DNA of 64,000 nucleotides from Ceratotherium simum simum (taxonomy: Eukaryota > Chordata > Mammalia > Perissodactyla > Rhinocerotidae), in assembly GCF_000283155.1 (NCBI RefSeq), contig NW_004454179.1, positions 11,759,858-11,823,857 on the forward strand. The letters run 5' to 3'. This document shows, piece after piece, positions 11,361 to 21,100 of the stretch. The translations under genes were made by a program, and so were the position numbers. How positions within the stretch are numbered: the stretch's first letter is position 1; every line of letters starts with the position of its first letter. Under the pieces are notes generated by a model, which saw only the letters and a list, made by a program, of their open reading frames with translations, ran no database searches and was not told the origin of the DNA.

Positions 11361-12129
11361 TTCAGCGCCAGCTACTGAGTAAAGAGCTCCTGGGTTGATC
11401 CCAGACTCCTCAGTGGCGTGGGAGGAACGGCTGGTCCTAGGGTGAAGTTGCTGAGCCCCCAGTGCTGTTGTAGTAACCTACCGAGGAGGGAGAGGGAAAA
11501 GGTCCCTCCTCCAATAAGGTGAAAGTTCATTTCTTGCCTGAGGAGGAGGATGGGCCCATTAGTATTGGGGATGGAGGGTGGGCTGGACCCTGCTGTGGGG
11601 AGGCTGGGCAGGAAGACAAGGCTCTGGGGTGTGAGACAGGAAACAGCACACAATTCAGAGGTCAGCTGCTTGTTGAGAAAAGGACACACCTAATGTTTGT
11701 GTAGGAAAGTATACCTTTCAGGTGCATTTGATACCCCTGAGGACAGGCAGGGAGAGGAATTTTCTCCTGCTTCACAGATGTAGGAACAAACTCACATAGC
11801 TACTTAGTGATAACTTTCAGACCTGACCCAGGGTTCCCAGCTCCAAATTATGCTTATTAGTAGCCTTTTCCCTCTGTACTAACTGCTTCTCATATAGTCT
11901 TTAGTTCTTCTGAAGGGACTTGGAAGCAAACACCCACCCTCCTTCTGATGCCTCCTCACTCTAGGGGGCCGGGTCTGGCATTCTTGGTTTCCTCCACCAA
12001 ATCCATCAGCCCTGCGCCCACCATAGGTTGGCTTAGAAATCAGAGAGATGCTACTATTTCCATCCCTTTTTAGTTCTTCATCTCCCAGTAACCTGATGGG
12101 GTGAAGAGGGGAGAGTTTTTACATGATGC

Positions 12130-12350
12130 CAGGAGACCCCTTCCAAACAGATCTGATTCTATCACGTCAGCACCCCCAGGGCCCCCATCTCATTGTCCTC
12201 AGGATGGAATCTTGTGTGTGGTTTACAAAACCCTTCCTGATCTGCTGTCTTTCTACCTCCCTGCTCTGAGCTCTCTTCCCATACTGTTTCTGTTTTTCTT
12301 AGCACAGTGCTGGGCAGTGGTAAAAGGTTAATAAATGTTACTTTTTGTTA
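12130..12350 (+). repeat. Possible L2-type 3' fragment
   Basis: 'gtttacaaaacccttcctga' and 'agcacagtgctgggcagtgg' followed by 'gttaataaatgtta' resemble an L2 tail. It is short and diverged. Confidence 0.35.
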
Positions 12351-12831
12351 TTATCACTATTCCTCTTTGTAGACCTGTTGCCTTGCTGGACATGTTTTAC
12401 TCAGCAGGGCACCTCAAGCTTCCCCAGGTTACCTCTCTGTGACTCCCACGGCCAAGCAGAACGCAGTGCTGAGGGGCACAGTGGGATCTGGGGGTGACAT
12501 TCCTCTTGTGGCTGCTGCTCTTCCCTAGGGCTGGGGATGTCCATATTGGCCTTTTAGGGGCAAATCGACCCAGCAGGTATTAATTGAGCACCTACTGTGT
12601 GGTGAATGAGCCTGCCCCTGCCCTTCTGGAGCTTGGGGGCTGGAGAAGGGTAGGGGGGCATTTGGATGCTGATATAGGAGCCAAGGGACCCAAAAAGGGG
12701 CAAGAACACCTGACTAGGTATACTGGGGAAGGCTTGTGCCACTGAACTGGGCCTTGGATCAGCAGGATTTGGTAAGATGGTGGTGGAGGGTGGGCATGGT
12801 GACGTGAGAAATGCTGAGTTTTTTTAGTCAA

Positions 12832-13000
12832 AAACACCTGTTTTGAATCTTGGCTCCAGTACCTAATAGCTCTGTGATTTGGGGCCAGTTATTTAACCTT
12901 CAGAGCCTTGGTTTCTTTATTTATAAAATGAGGACGTAAATAGTAACGTAAATAGTTGTAAAGATTCATGATGATGGATGTAAAAGCCAGGTATGTCCTA
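12832..13000 (+). repeat. MIR fragment
   Basis: 'gaatcttggctccagtacct', 'tctgtgatttggggccagtt', 'tttataaaatgaggacgt' follow the forward MIR order. Confidence 0.55.
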
Positions 13001-13021
13001 TATGCGTGAGAAATGGTATAT

Positions 13022-13235
13022 ATAGTCACGCGCCTCATAATGACATTTTGGTCAATGAAGGACTGCGTATAAGATGGTGGTCCCATAAGATTAGTACCAT
13101 ATAGCCCAGGTGTGTAGTAAGCTCTACCATCTAGGTTTGTGTAAGTGCACTCTATGTAGTTCATACAACAACAAAATCACCTAACAACACATTTCTCAGA
13201 ACGTACCCCTCTGCTTAAGTGACGCGTGACTGTAG
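13022..13235. mobile_element. Non-autonomous DNA transposon with terminal inverted repeats
   Basis: The left end reads agtcacgcgcctcataatg. The reverse complement of the right end reads cagtcacgcgtcacttaag. These are imperfect terminal inverted repeats with TA dinucleotides outside. The interior ('gtcccataagattagtacca', 'catctaggtttgtgtaagtg') is a known dispersed mammalian type. It is about 210 bp with no coding capacity. Confidence 0.65.
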
Positions 13236-13454
13236 TTACATCTAGAGTATTTTAGGTGGAAGAAACAGCATGAGCAAAGGTGTGGAGGTGGCATTTAAAA
13301 AAGAACTCAAGGGATGGCGGGATATACCAGGCAGCGAGAAGCATCAGCGTTGGGTCCTGGAAAGACAACTTCAATCATGGATTTGGCAGAAGGGGACACT
13401 GACTAAAACCCTTTAAAGATCATGACACCAGACCTCAGAGACATGAAAAGGAAT

Positions 13455-13650
13455 AATAATAATAGCTACTGTTTATTGGAGGTCTTCTATGTGCCAAGTA
13501 CTATGCTTGGTGCTTTGTATACCTTTTGTATTTTAACCTCACAGCAATCTGAGAGGTTGGTATTATCATCCCCACATTATAGATGAGGAGACTGAGGCCC
13601 AGGGAGAGGGAGTGGCTGGCTCAAGGCCACGCAACTGGGACCATACCAGC
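13455..13650 (-). repeat. MIR SINE
   Basis: Reverse-complement MIR: 'atgtgccaagtactatgct', 'ttatcatccccacattatag', 'atgaggagactgaggcccag'. Confidence 0.65.
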
Positions 13651-14164
13651 AGTGGGGAGCGATAGGCTGTGCTGGCCTCCAGCAGGCTCTCCTGTAAGGT
13701 ACCAGGTGGGGGTGGAGCTGGTTGCAGGTTACAGGATATCTCACCCAGATTATACAACTAGGCTGGTGTGGGCTCCAAGCTCTTCCTCCCCGGAAGAGGC
13801 AGGGCTGTTCTCTGCTGAGGCAGATTGAGGGTGGAGAGGGCTAGTAGGAGAAGATGTTTCCTGATAGAGAAGCGGAATCTGGAAGAGAAACCGCTGGAGT
13901 GACCCTGCACACTCCTCCCCCAGCTGCCTCTCCAGGGCAGAGGCCTACCTGGACAGGTTGCTTTGCCTCCAGCTCTGGTCTGTATTGGGGGTTGGTCTCT
14001 GGCACTCCCGAACATCGTATGTGTTCCTGCTCCTTGCAGGCCCTCCTCTTCTGACTTTCCCTTTTGTGCCCTGTCATTTTTCTTGAACTCCCTTACCACA
14101 AGCAGGGGTATGATTACCAGGATATTCTCCTGCTCTTACCTTAATCTGTTATAAGTGAGCCCAA

Positions 14165-14400
14165 GAAAAAGGCAGTTTCTGAGCATCTTCCATGTGATGG
14201 GCACAGTGCTCTGGGCTTCCTGGACATTAGTTTAATCCTTCCTGCACTTCTATAAAGATAGGCATTATTACCCCCATTTTACAGGTGAGGAAACTGAAGC
14301 TCAGACGCATTAAGGGACTTGCCTGAGGTTACGTTTGTAGTAGAAAGTGCAGTTGGGATTTAAACCCAGGCCCTTCTGATGGCAAAAGTCGTACCCTTTC
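14165..14400 (-). repeat. MIR SINE
   Basis: Near full-length reverse MIR: 'ccatgtgatgggcacagtgc', 'ttacccccattttacaggtg', 'aggaaactgaagctcagac', 'gggatttaaacccaggccc'. Confidence 0.7.
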
Positions 14401-14757
14401 CATCTCACCACTCTTTGAGGTTTTCTTCTACCGTTGCCCTAGCGTGGGTGCAGGGAGCCGGCTGGTGGAGGCTGAGGACTTTGCCTGCAGGGTTCACCTT
14501 CTCCAGCAACCAGGGCAGGTCACTGGACATCTGGGTAGGGGCAGGGGACGGATAGGGGGGTGGGGCTTCACTTCCTTGGCCAAAGGCTTTGGAGATGACG
14601 TAGGGGAGTTCTGAAAGGCCCTGGGGAATCAGAGAAATTGACGAGTTAAGGACAGTAACAGAGGTTGGTATTATCATCCCCACACACAATTATGTTGTGT
14701 ACATAATTAATCCCCGCCCCATCCCTGTGTGGTGGATATGGAAGGCCTGAGAGGTCA

Positions 14758-14945
14758 ATAGTAATAATCTTTAAAGTGCTCATTGCACTTACCATGCTAA
14801 GAGCTTTAAAGTATCTTCTCATTGACTGCTAACAGTAGCCTTAGGAAGATTGGCCCCATACTGCAGATCAAGAAACAGGCATAGAGAGGTTAAGCAAATT
14901 GCTCCAGGTCACACAGGTAGTAAATGGTAGAGTCAGGACTTCAGG
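14758..14945 (-). repeat. MIR SINE
   Basis: Reverse MIR: 'ttgcacttaccatgctaaga', 'agaaacaggcatagagaggt', 'ccaggtcacacaggtagta'. Confidence 0.6.
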
Positions 14946-14984
14946 GGACCTCCAGTGTGTCTTCTTTCCTCTATGTTACTTAGA

Positions 14985-15150
14985 AAGTGCCGAGGAAGCT
15001 TTAGGGTAATGGATATGTTCATGGTCTCAATTGTGGTGATGGTTTCCCAGGTGTATACATATGTTAAAACTGATGAGACTGTACAATTTGAATATGTGCA
15101 GATTATTGTATGTCAATTATACCTCAATAAAGCTGTGAAAAAAAAAAGAG
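14985..15150 (+). repeat. L1-type LINE 3' tail
   Basis: 'ggtgatggtttcccaggtgt', 'gtatgtcaattatacctca' and 'ataaagctgtgaaaaaaaa' are the standard 3' end of an L1M element with its A-tail. Confidence 0.7.
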
Positions 15151-15589
15151 AAGCATTTCCCACCCGGCGTTCCTTCAGGGGCTCAAGGGCCCCAGGGAGA
15201 GGCCACCTGGCCATCCTCCTGCTTTGGGACAATGTAGGATCACTGTGGCCTGGGGAGTATTCTCACAGACTTTAACAGCTGGTTTCAGGTAGTTTTGTCC
15301 ACTTCTTCTCTCATTCCCCCACCACTAGGCATAGACTGGCACAAGGTTGGCAGAGGGGTGGGGGTGGGGCTGCATAGATATCTCTTGAGTGATTGCTACT
15401 CAGCTTCCAATGAGCCTGAGACAGACCCCAGTGAAATTCTCTCCTTATTCTCCCCTCAGAGCCTCTTTCTCTACCAGCCGGTCCCTTCTACAGCAAGAGT
15501 GGTCAAGTCCAGCCCATTCTCCCTGAGAGGGAGATAGAAGGCGAAGACCTAGGCCCTGCCCTCGAAAACCCCCCAGTCAGGTTGGAGTG

Positions 15590-15990
15590 GGGGCAGGCAG
15601 GAGCATCTGCTGTGCAGGGGCAGGAGGCATCAGTGAGCGCCCAAGGAGTGGGAGAAGGTCTCCTGAATACAGTGCTGGCTCCTGAAGGATGAGTGAGATG
15701 GAGATGAGGAGATGGGGAAGGTGCTTCTGGTGGGAGGCACCAGCAAGAACAAAGGCCTGGCCAGAGGAGAGGGTGGCTGAAAATCCAAGGGAGGCTGGGC
15801 TAGACAGGCTGGGAGAGGCCAGATTGCAGAGGCCCTCGAAGGCTGGGCAGGGAGGGGGAGCCATGGGACAAGGACAGGTCCTGTGGATCATTACTCTTGG
15901 ACTGGGGCTGAAGTCAGCTCTCCAGGGCCTGACCCTGATGGGAAACAGAAGTTTTGGCTTTGTGTGTGAGTGTGTGTGCACAGACATGTA
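15590..15990. repeat. Old interspersed repeat, family unnamed
   Basis: Phrases such as 'ccagcaagaacaaaggcctg' and 'ctgggagaggccagattgca' occur in an old mammalian repeat that also appears near 21.9-22.6, 52.2 and 62.2 kb. I cannot name it. A 170-codon minus-strand frame here looks like chance. Confidence 0.35.
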
Positions 15991-16050
15991 GATGAGGCCC
16001 ATAGGCAGGCGTGGGCCACAAGGACTCGCAGAGGCACAGCCCCTGAAGGT

Positions 16051-16517
16051 TTGTATAAGTTTCCTAGGGCTGCTGTAACAAGTTACCACAAACCAGGTGG
16101 CTTAAAACTGCCAATTATTCTCTCATAGTTCTGGAGGGTAGAAGTCCAAAATCAAGACGTCAGCAGGGTCATGCTCCCTCTGGAGGCTCTAGGGAAGAAT
16201 GCTTCCTTGCCTCTTAGCTTCTAGTGGTTGCCTGCAATCCTTGGCATTCCTTGGCTTGTAGCTGCATCACTCCAGTTTCTGCCCCGTCTTCACATGGCTG
16301 TCTTCTCTCCTCTCTGTGTATGTCTGTCTCTGTTCAGATTTCCTTCTCCTTATAAGGATACCAGTCATTGGATTAGGGCCCATCCTAATTCAGTATGACC
16401 TCATCTTAACTTGGGTACATCTGCAAAGATCCTACTTCCAAATAAGGTCACACTTATAGGTACTAGCGGTTAGGACTTGCACATACTTTTTTGGGGACAC
16501 AGTTCAACTCACAACAG
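16051..16517 (-). mobile_element. MaLR-type LTR (MLT1/MST group)
   Basis: Reverse-oriented MaLR LTR: 'agtttcctagggctgctgta', 'caggtggcttaaaactgcca', 'agttctggagggtagaagtc', 'ccttggcattccttggcttg', 'ttggattagggcccatccta', 'cttccaaataaggtcacac', and an outer end near 'gttcaactcacaaca'. It has no coding capacity. Confidence 0.85.
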
Positions 16518-16639
16518 GGAGTTTGAGAGAAGGAAGCCACCATAGCTTCCCTCTGCGGGGAGGACAAGCACACATGGGATTATTTTTCTGAAAAGAGAAC
16601 AGCAGCTTTGAGTCTAAAAAAAGAGACAGATAAACTTAA

Positions 16640-16812
16640 TGCCTCACTGCTCAGAGTGTGGTCATGGACCAGCAACATTGGCATCACCTGGGAGCCTGTT
16701 AGAAATGCAGAATCTCAGATTACTCCCCAGACCTACTGAGTCAAAATCTACATTTTGACAAAGTCCCCAGGTGACTTGAAAGCATATTATGGTTTGAGAA
16801 GCGCTGTTCTAA
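16640..16812. mobile_element. MER5-type DNA transposon remnant
   Basis: 'cagagtgtggtcatggacca', 'gcatcacctgggagcctgtt', 'agaaatgcagaatctcagat' and 'gtccccaggtgacttgaaa' match the small hAT-type MER5 pattern. Confidence 0.65.
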
Positions 16813-17249
16813 TAAAAATCTGACTTTTTATTTCCTTCCCCACCCGTGGTCAGTCTAGCCTACCAGTCTGTGCATGAGTCTGCCTGGTTGGAAGCCAGGC
16901 ACCCTTGCTGTCCTTCATTCTCTCTTTTCATGTAACGTGTTCTTGAGTTTCTCTCCCATATGTGGAGGTCACCCAAGTGCTTGCCCTTTCTGGAGAGCAT
17001 CAGGCTTGTTGCGCCAATCCCTTTGTTGCGTGCTTGGGCTGTGTCCAAATTTTTGCTGTTTATAAATGTTGCTGCCACAAAATCTCTCTACACGTTCCTT
17101 TGGGGTTAGTTCCTTCAGGTGGAATTTCCAGAATCAAAGTGTGTGAACAGTTGTGGACTCTGATCACATATTATCATTCTTATAAACTTCTGGAACCTGA
17201 CATCATAGCAGCTTTCTCCATTCCACCCAGCAGTTCACAGGAACCTGAT

Positions 17250-17400
17250 TAGAGCCAGACAGGCCGGGGTTTAGTCTGATACTCTTGCTGTATGACATTG
17301 GGCAAATTACTTAACATCTCTGAGCTTGAGGTTGCTCTCCTATAACATTGTAATAGTGCTATAAACTTTGTAGGGATTTTATAAAGATAATAATGACACC
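17250..17400 (+). repeat. MIR fragment
   Basis: 'cttgctgtatgacattgggc', 'aaattacttaacatctctga' and 'ataaagataataatgac' follow forward MIR order. Confidence 0.5.
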
Positions 17401-17580
17401 ACCAACATCCATTTATTGAGCACTTTCCATGAGTTACCTCATTTAATCCTTACATTCCTCTGCAGAGAAGCCTTGATCCTCCCTTTTTCCGTTTACAGAA
17501 GAGGAAACTGAGGCTTGTGTTAAGTGGCTTGCCTGAGGTTATACCGTAGGTACATCGTGTGCCCAACCTCAGGGTTGTCA
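17401..17580 (-). repeat. MIR fragment
   Basis: 'catttattgagcactttcca', 'acagaagaggaaactgaggc' and 'ttgcctgaggttatacc' follow reverse MIR order. It lies beside an opposite-strand MIR. Confidence 0.5.
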
Positions 17581-17893
17581 CATCTGGACTGTTAAGGTCA
17601 GATAGTGTGGATAAAAGAAGATACTGAGCACACCGCCCAGCAGACGACCTGGCTCAGCACTTGTTGGATGCCTACTTTCTCTTCCCACGCCTTTATCAGC
17701 TTCCTTGGGTTACTCCCGGGTAGTGGTATCTAGCCCAGCGTTGTTTCAGCTCTATGTCATTAATGATTCCCCAGCTTTGTTTTACGCACAAACTTTCTCC
17801 CAGTGGAAATGAGTTTTTAAATGACTCAGAGATCTGGGGTTAGGAGCAGAGCTGGCTTTGATCCCTGCAGCTAACTGGCTTTTTCTTCCCCAG

Positions 17894-18136
17894 GGACAAG
17901 GATGGCCAGACTGCTTGTGGCCATGAGTGCTCCTCGGTGCTTCTGGGGCTGAGGTTGGGCTGGCAGCCATGGGGCTGGGCAGGCCCCAGGCCTGGTTGTT
18001 GGGCCTGCCCACAGCCGTGGTCTATGGCTCCCTGGCCCTCTTCATCTCTGTCCTGCACAACGTGTTCCTTCTTTACTACGTGGACACCTTTCTCTCAGTG
18101 TACAAGATCAACAAAGCTGCCTTCTGGGTTGGAGAG
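17894..18136 (+). CDS. MFSD13A: MFSD13A exon 2 (first coding, residues 1-56)
   Basis: The acceptor 'tttttcttccccag' ends at 17893. The first 75 bases are leader. Coding starts at ATG 17969 ([10 protein letters not shown]) and ends in phase 0 at the donor gag|gtaggc. It encodes the first membrane segment and the following loop ([13 protein letters not shown]). Confidence 0.93.
17902..17952 (+). CDS. Upstream ORF in the MFSD13A leader
   Basis: A 16-codon frame, [16 protein letters not shown], starts 8 bases into exon 2 and stops at a TGA (17950-17952), 16 bases before the MFSD13A start. Its ATG has A at -3 and G at +4, a strong initiation context. It is in a different frame from MFSD13A. A role in limiting or re-initiating translation is inferred from position only. 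Confidence 0.4.
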   Translation: MARLLVAMSAPRCFWG

Positions 18137-21100
18137 GTAGGCCAGTGCTGGGGTGGCCAGCCCAGGGGAGCTGGACAGATGGCAATGCTGGATCCCGCCC
18201 TGTCGGGAGCATGGAGCAGGCCAGGTTGCCTGCAGAGACTCAGCAAGAAAAGCTGGAGCTGGAAGCTTTGATGACTCCTCCTCAGTGGGGATTACACCAG
18301 CTCTCCTGGCCACTGTCCTGTGAGCCAGGCACTGTTCCATGTATTCACATATATAATATAGTATATTCACATATATTAATTTATCAGCTGGTTGCATTTA
18401 CCAGCTGGGCCCTGGAAGGGTGGGACTTTGATGGGGGCAGTGACTGGTAGAGTGGGTTTTAGCAGAGGGACTGACCTGAGCAAAGGTTTGCAGGCAAGAA
18501 AGCTGGAGTCATCTTTGAGGGGTGGCGAGCAGGCTGGAGTAGGGAAAGGCCTGGAAAGGACACCTGCCCTGTCTCCCCTCTGCCTACAGACGGTGTTTCT
18601 TCTCTGGAACAGCCTCAACGACCCCCTCTTCGGCTGGCTGAGTGACCGTCAGTTCCTCAGCTCCCAGCCTCGGTTTGTGTGCCCTGGGGATGGCTCATAA
18701 CTGGTCCTGTCCCACCTGACCCCACCCCAGTGCTGGAGGACCCCTGCCTGTGTTTGGGGTGGGGAAAGAAAGGGAGACTATTTTCAGGTATTATCCAAGC
18801 TTCCTCCCTTCCCCAGGGTCAGGGCAGGCTCTGTCCAGGATGGAGAAGTAGCCTTGACTAACTGTTGCTTTGCTACCCCAGCCTGGCTCGTTGGGCCCTC
18901 AGGACTGGGTGCTGTGCTGCTTCTGGCAGATTCCTTTAACCCATCTCTGCTTGGGCCCATCACTGCCCCTAACACTGAGAAATGGGTATCCCCCCACCCT
19001 TTGGCCATCAACCCTGGCAGGCTGGCAAGGGAGCAGAGAGTGTAGCCACTGGTGACTTATGCTTCCTAAATTGGAGGCTGAGGATTTGGGGCTCAGTGGC
19101 ACCACCCTGTGTGAGTCCCACTATCTGGGCCTCTGTCCCCCCTCTGGGGCAGGGGGAGCTGGGGCCTGCCAAGGCTGCAAGGGCATCTCCCAATAGCCCT
19201 CCTCTCCCTGGCAGGTCTGGCACCGGGCTCTCCTCGAGGGCCGTGGTGCTGGCACGGGTGCACGCACTGGGCTGGCATGGGCCGCTGCTGGCACTCTCAT
19301 TCCTGGCATTCTGGGTGCCCTGGGCCCCAGCAGGCCTGCAGTTCTTGCTGTGCCTGTGCCTCTATGATGGCTTCCTGACACTCGTGGACCTGCACCATCA
19401 CGCATTGCTGGCTGACCTGGCCCTCTCAGCCCACGACCGCACCCACCTCAACTTCTACTGCTCCCTCTTCAGTGCGGCTGGCTCCCTTTCTGTCTTTGCC
19501 TCCTATGCCTTCTGGAACAAAGAGGACTTCTCTTCCTTCCGTGCCTTCTGCGTGGCCCTGGCCGCTGGCTCTGGGCTGGGCTTTGTGGGGGCCACACGGC
19601 TGCTGAGGCAGCGGGTTGAGGCGGCTGGCAGGGAGCCAGGGTGCCCAGCCCTGGCTGTAGATGGCAGGTGAGTGGCCAGCCCCAGCTCTCCAGGATCCCA
19701 CCAGTACTCTACCGAGTGTGATTTCAACGCTGGGTTCCCTGGCTGATGGGTGGCTGCCCCAGGGTAGGGGGTGGCCATGGCCCAGCTGTAGGCCCTTCTT
19801 GACTCCCCTGTGCCCCATAGCCTGTGTGGAGAGGAGCTGCTCGTAGGCGGTGAAGAGGCAGGCAACATCACCTTAGGCCAGTACCTCTGGCAGCTGGCAC
19901 ACCACCGGAACTTCCTGTGGTTCGTGGGCATGGACCTGGTGCAGGTATGGGAGCAGTCCCCTCACCCCCCACTCCCACCTGGGATGGCTAGGGTATGTCT
20001 CACTCAAGGGAACAGGCTCCTTGAAAGCTGGGAAGTCAGTTCTGGGCCTTGAGTGAGGCCTGCTGGGTGATTTGATGGCAGGAACACAGGTTGGGTCGTT
20101 AGAAGACCTGGATTCTAGCACCATCTGAGCTCCTAACTCTCTGTGTGATCTTAGGCAGGTCTCAGTCTCTCCGGGCAGCTGCGTCTTCATCAGCAAAGTG
20201 AGGATATAAGAAAGAGGTGCCCCTTTGGGGACTCTGTGACAATCTTTTTAAAACAGCAAGTGCCACACCTAAAACACATGTAGTATGTAAGCTAGCCAAA
20301 TTTAGAAATAGATTGTTTTTATGTCATTAAGCTTGGTTTACTAAGGTGTTTTCAATAAAAATAAAAAACTTTTACTTGTTCTAATGACAATTTTATCATT
20401 CCTTCTAACTTTTAGCAAAATTAGATAAGCAATAGGAATTTGGTTTTAGGCTTTCTGGCACATTCCATGTTGAGGGACATGGGGATAAAGGCTGCTCTTA
20501 CTCCTGCTGCTTCCCCGTTGGCTTGCACCCTGTTCTTGGCACGCCCTTTCCCGGCAGCCTCCTCACTGCCCCTGTTGGGTTGCAGGTCTTTCACTGCCAC
20601 TTCAACAGCAACTTCTTCCCCCTCTTCCTGGAGCATCTGTTGTCAGACCACATCTCCCTCTCCACGGGCTCCTTCCTGTTGGGTGAGTACTGGAAGGACA
20701 GAGGCTTGCACCCCAGAACCCCTAGCCCAGCTGCAGGCACAGCCATGTCTCCAGCTGGGGCCCGGGTGGCAGAGGGCACAATCTGCTGTGGGGGTGCACC
20801 TCCAGCCCCCAGCTCTGTTTTCTGGAGGAAGAATCGGGAGCCTCTTGTGGGTGTTAGGAGGTAGGGCTGCTCTTATGGTGATCCTCTTGGCAATGGTGCC
20901 ACCCGGAGGTGATGTGCTGGAGTGACTGGTTAACAGTGAAGATTACAGTCTGACAGGCCCGAGTGTGTGTCTTGACTGCTTATTCACTGTGTGGCCTTGG
21001 GTGTTTTTATTTAATCTCTTTGGGCCTCCATTTCTCATCTGTAAAGTAGGGATAATAATAGTACTTACCTTAAAGGGTTATGAGGATTCAATAAAAAGAT

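Larger units (their letters stand above)
10684..17893 (+). other. MFSD13A intron 1
   Basis: A 7.2 kb intron with no recognised coding sequence. It holds a MER5-type element split by an ERE (10955-11360), a possible L2 tail (12130-12350), MIR copies (12832-13000, 13455-13650, 14165-14400, 14758-14945, 17250-17580), an inverted-repeat DNA transposon (13022-13235), an L1 tail (14985-15150), an unnamed old repeat (15590-15990), a MaLR LTR (16051-16517) and a MER5-type element (16640-16812). 11360-12130 and 16815-17250 hold nothing I can name. Confidence 0.65.

Noticed and set aside
15577..16089. A 170-codon minus-strand ORF in MFSD13A intron 1
   Set aside because: It overlaps an old interspersed repeat and the edge of a MaLR LTR, with low-complexity Ser/Pro/Leu content and no family resemblance.
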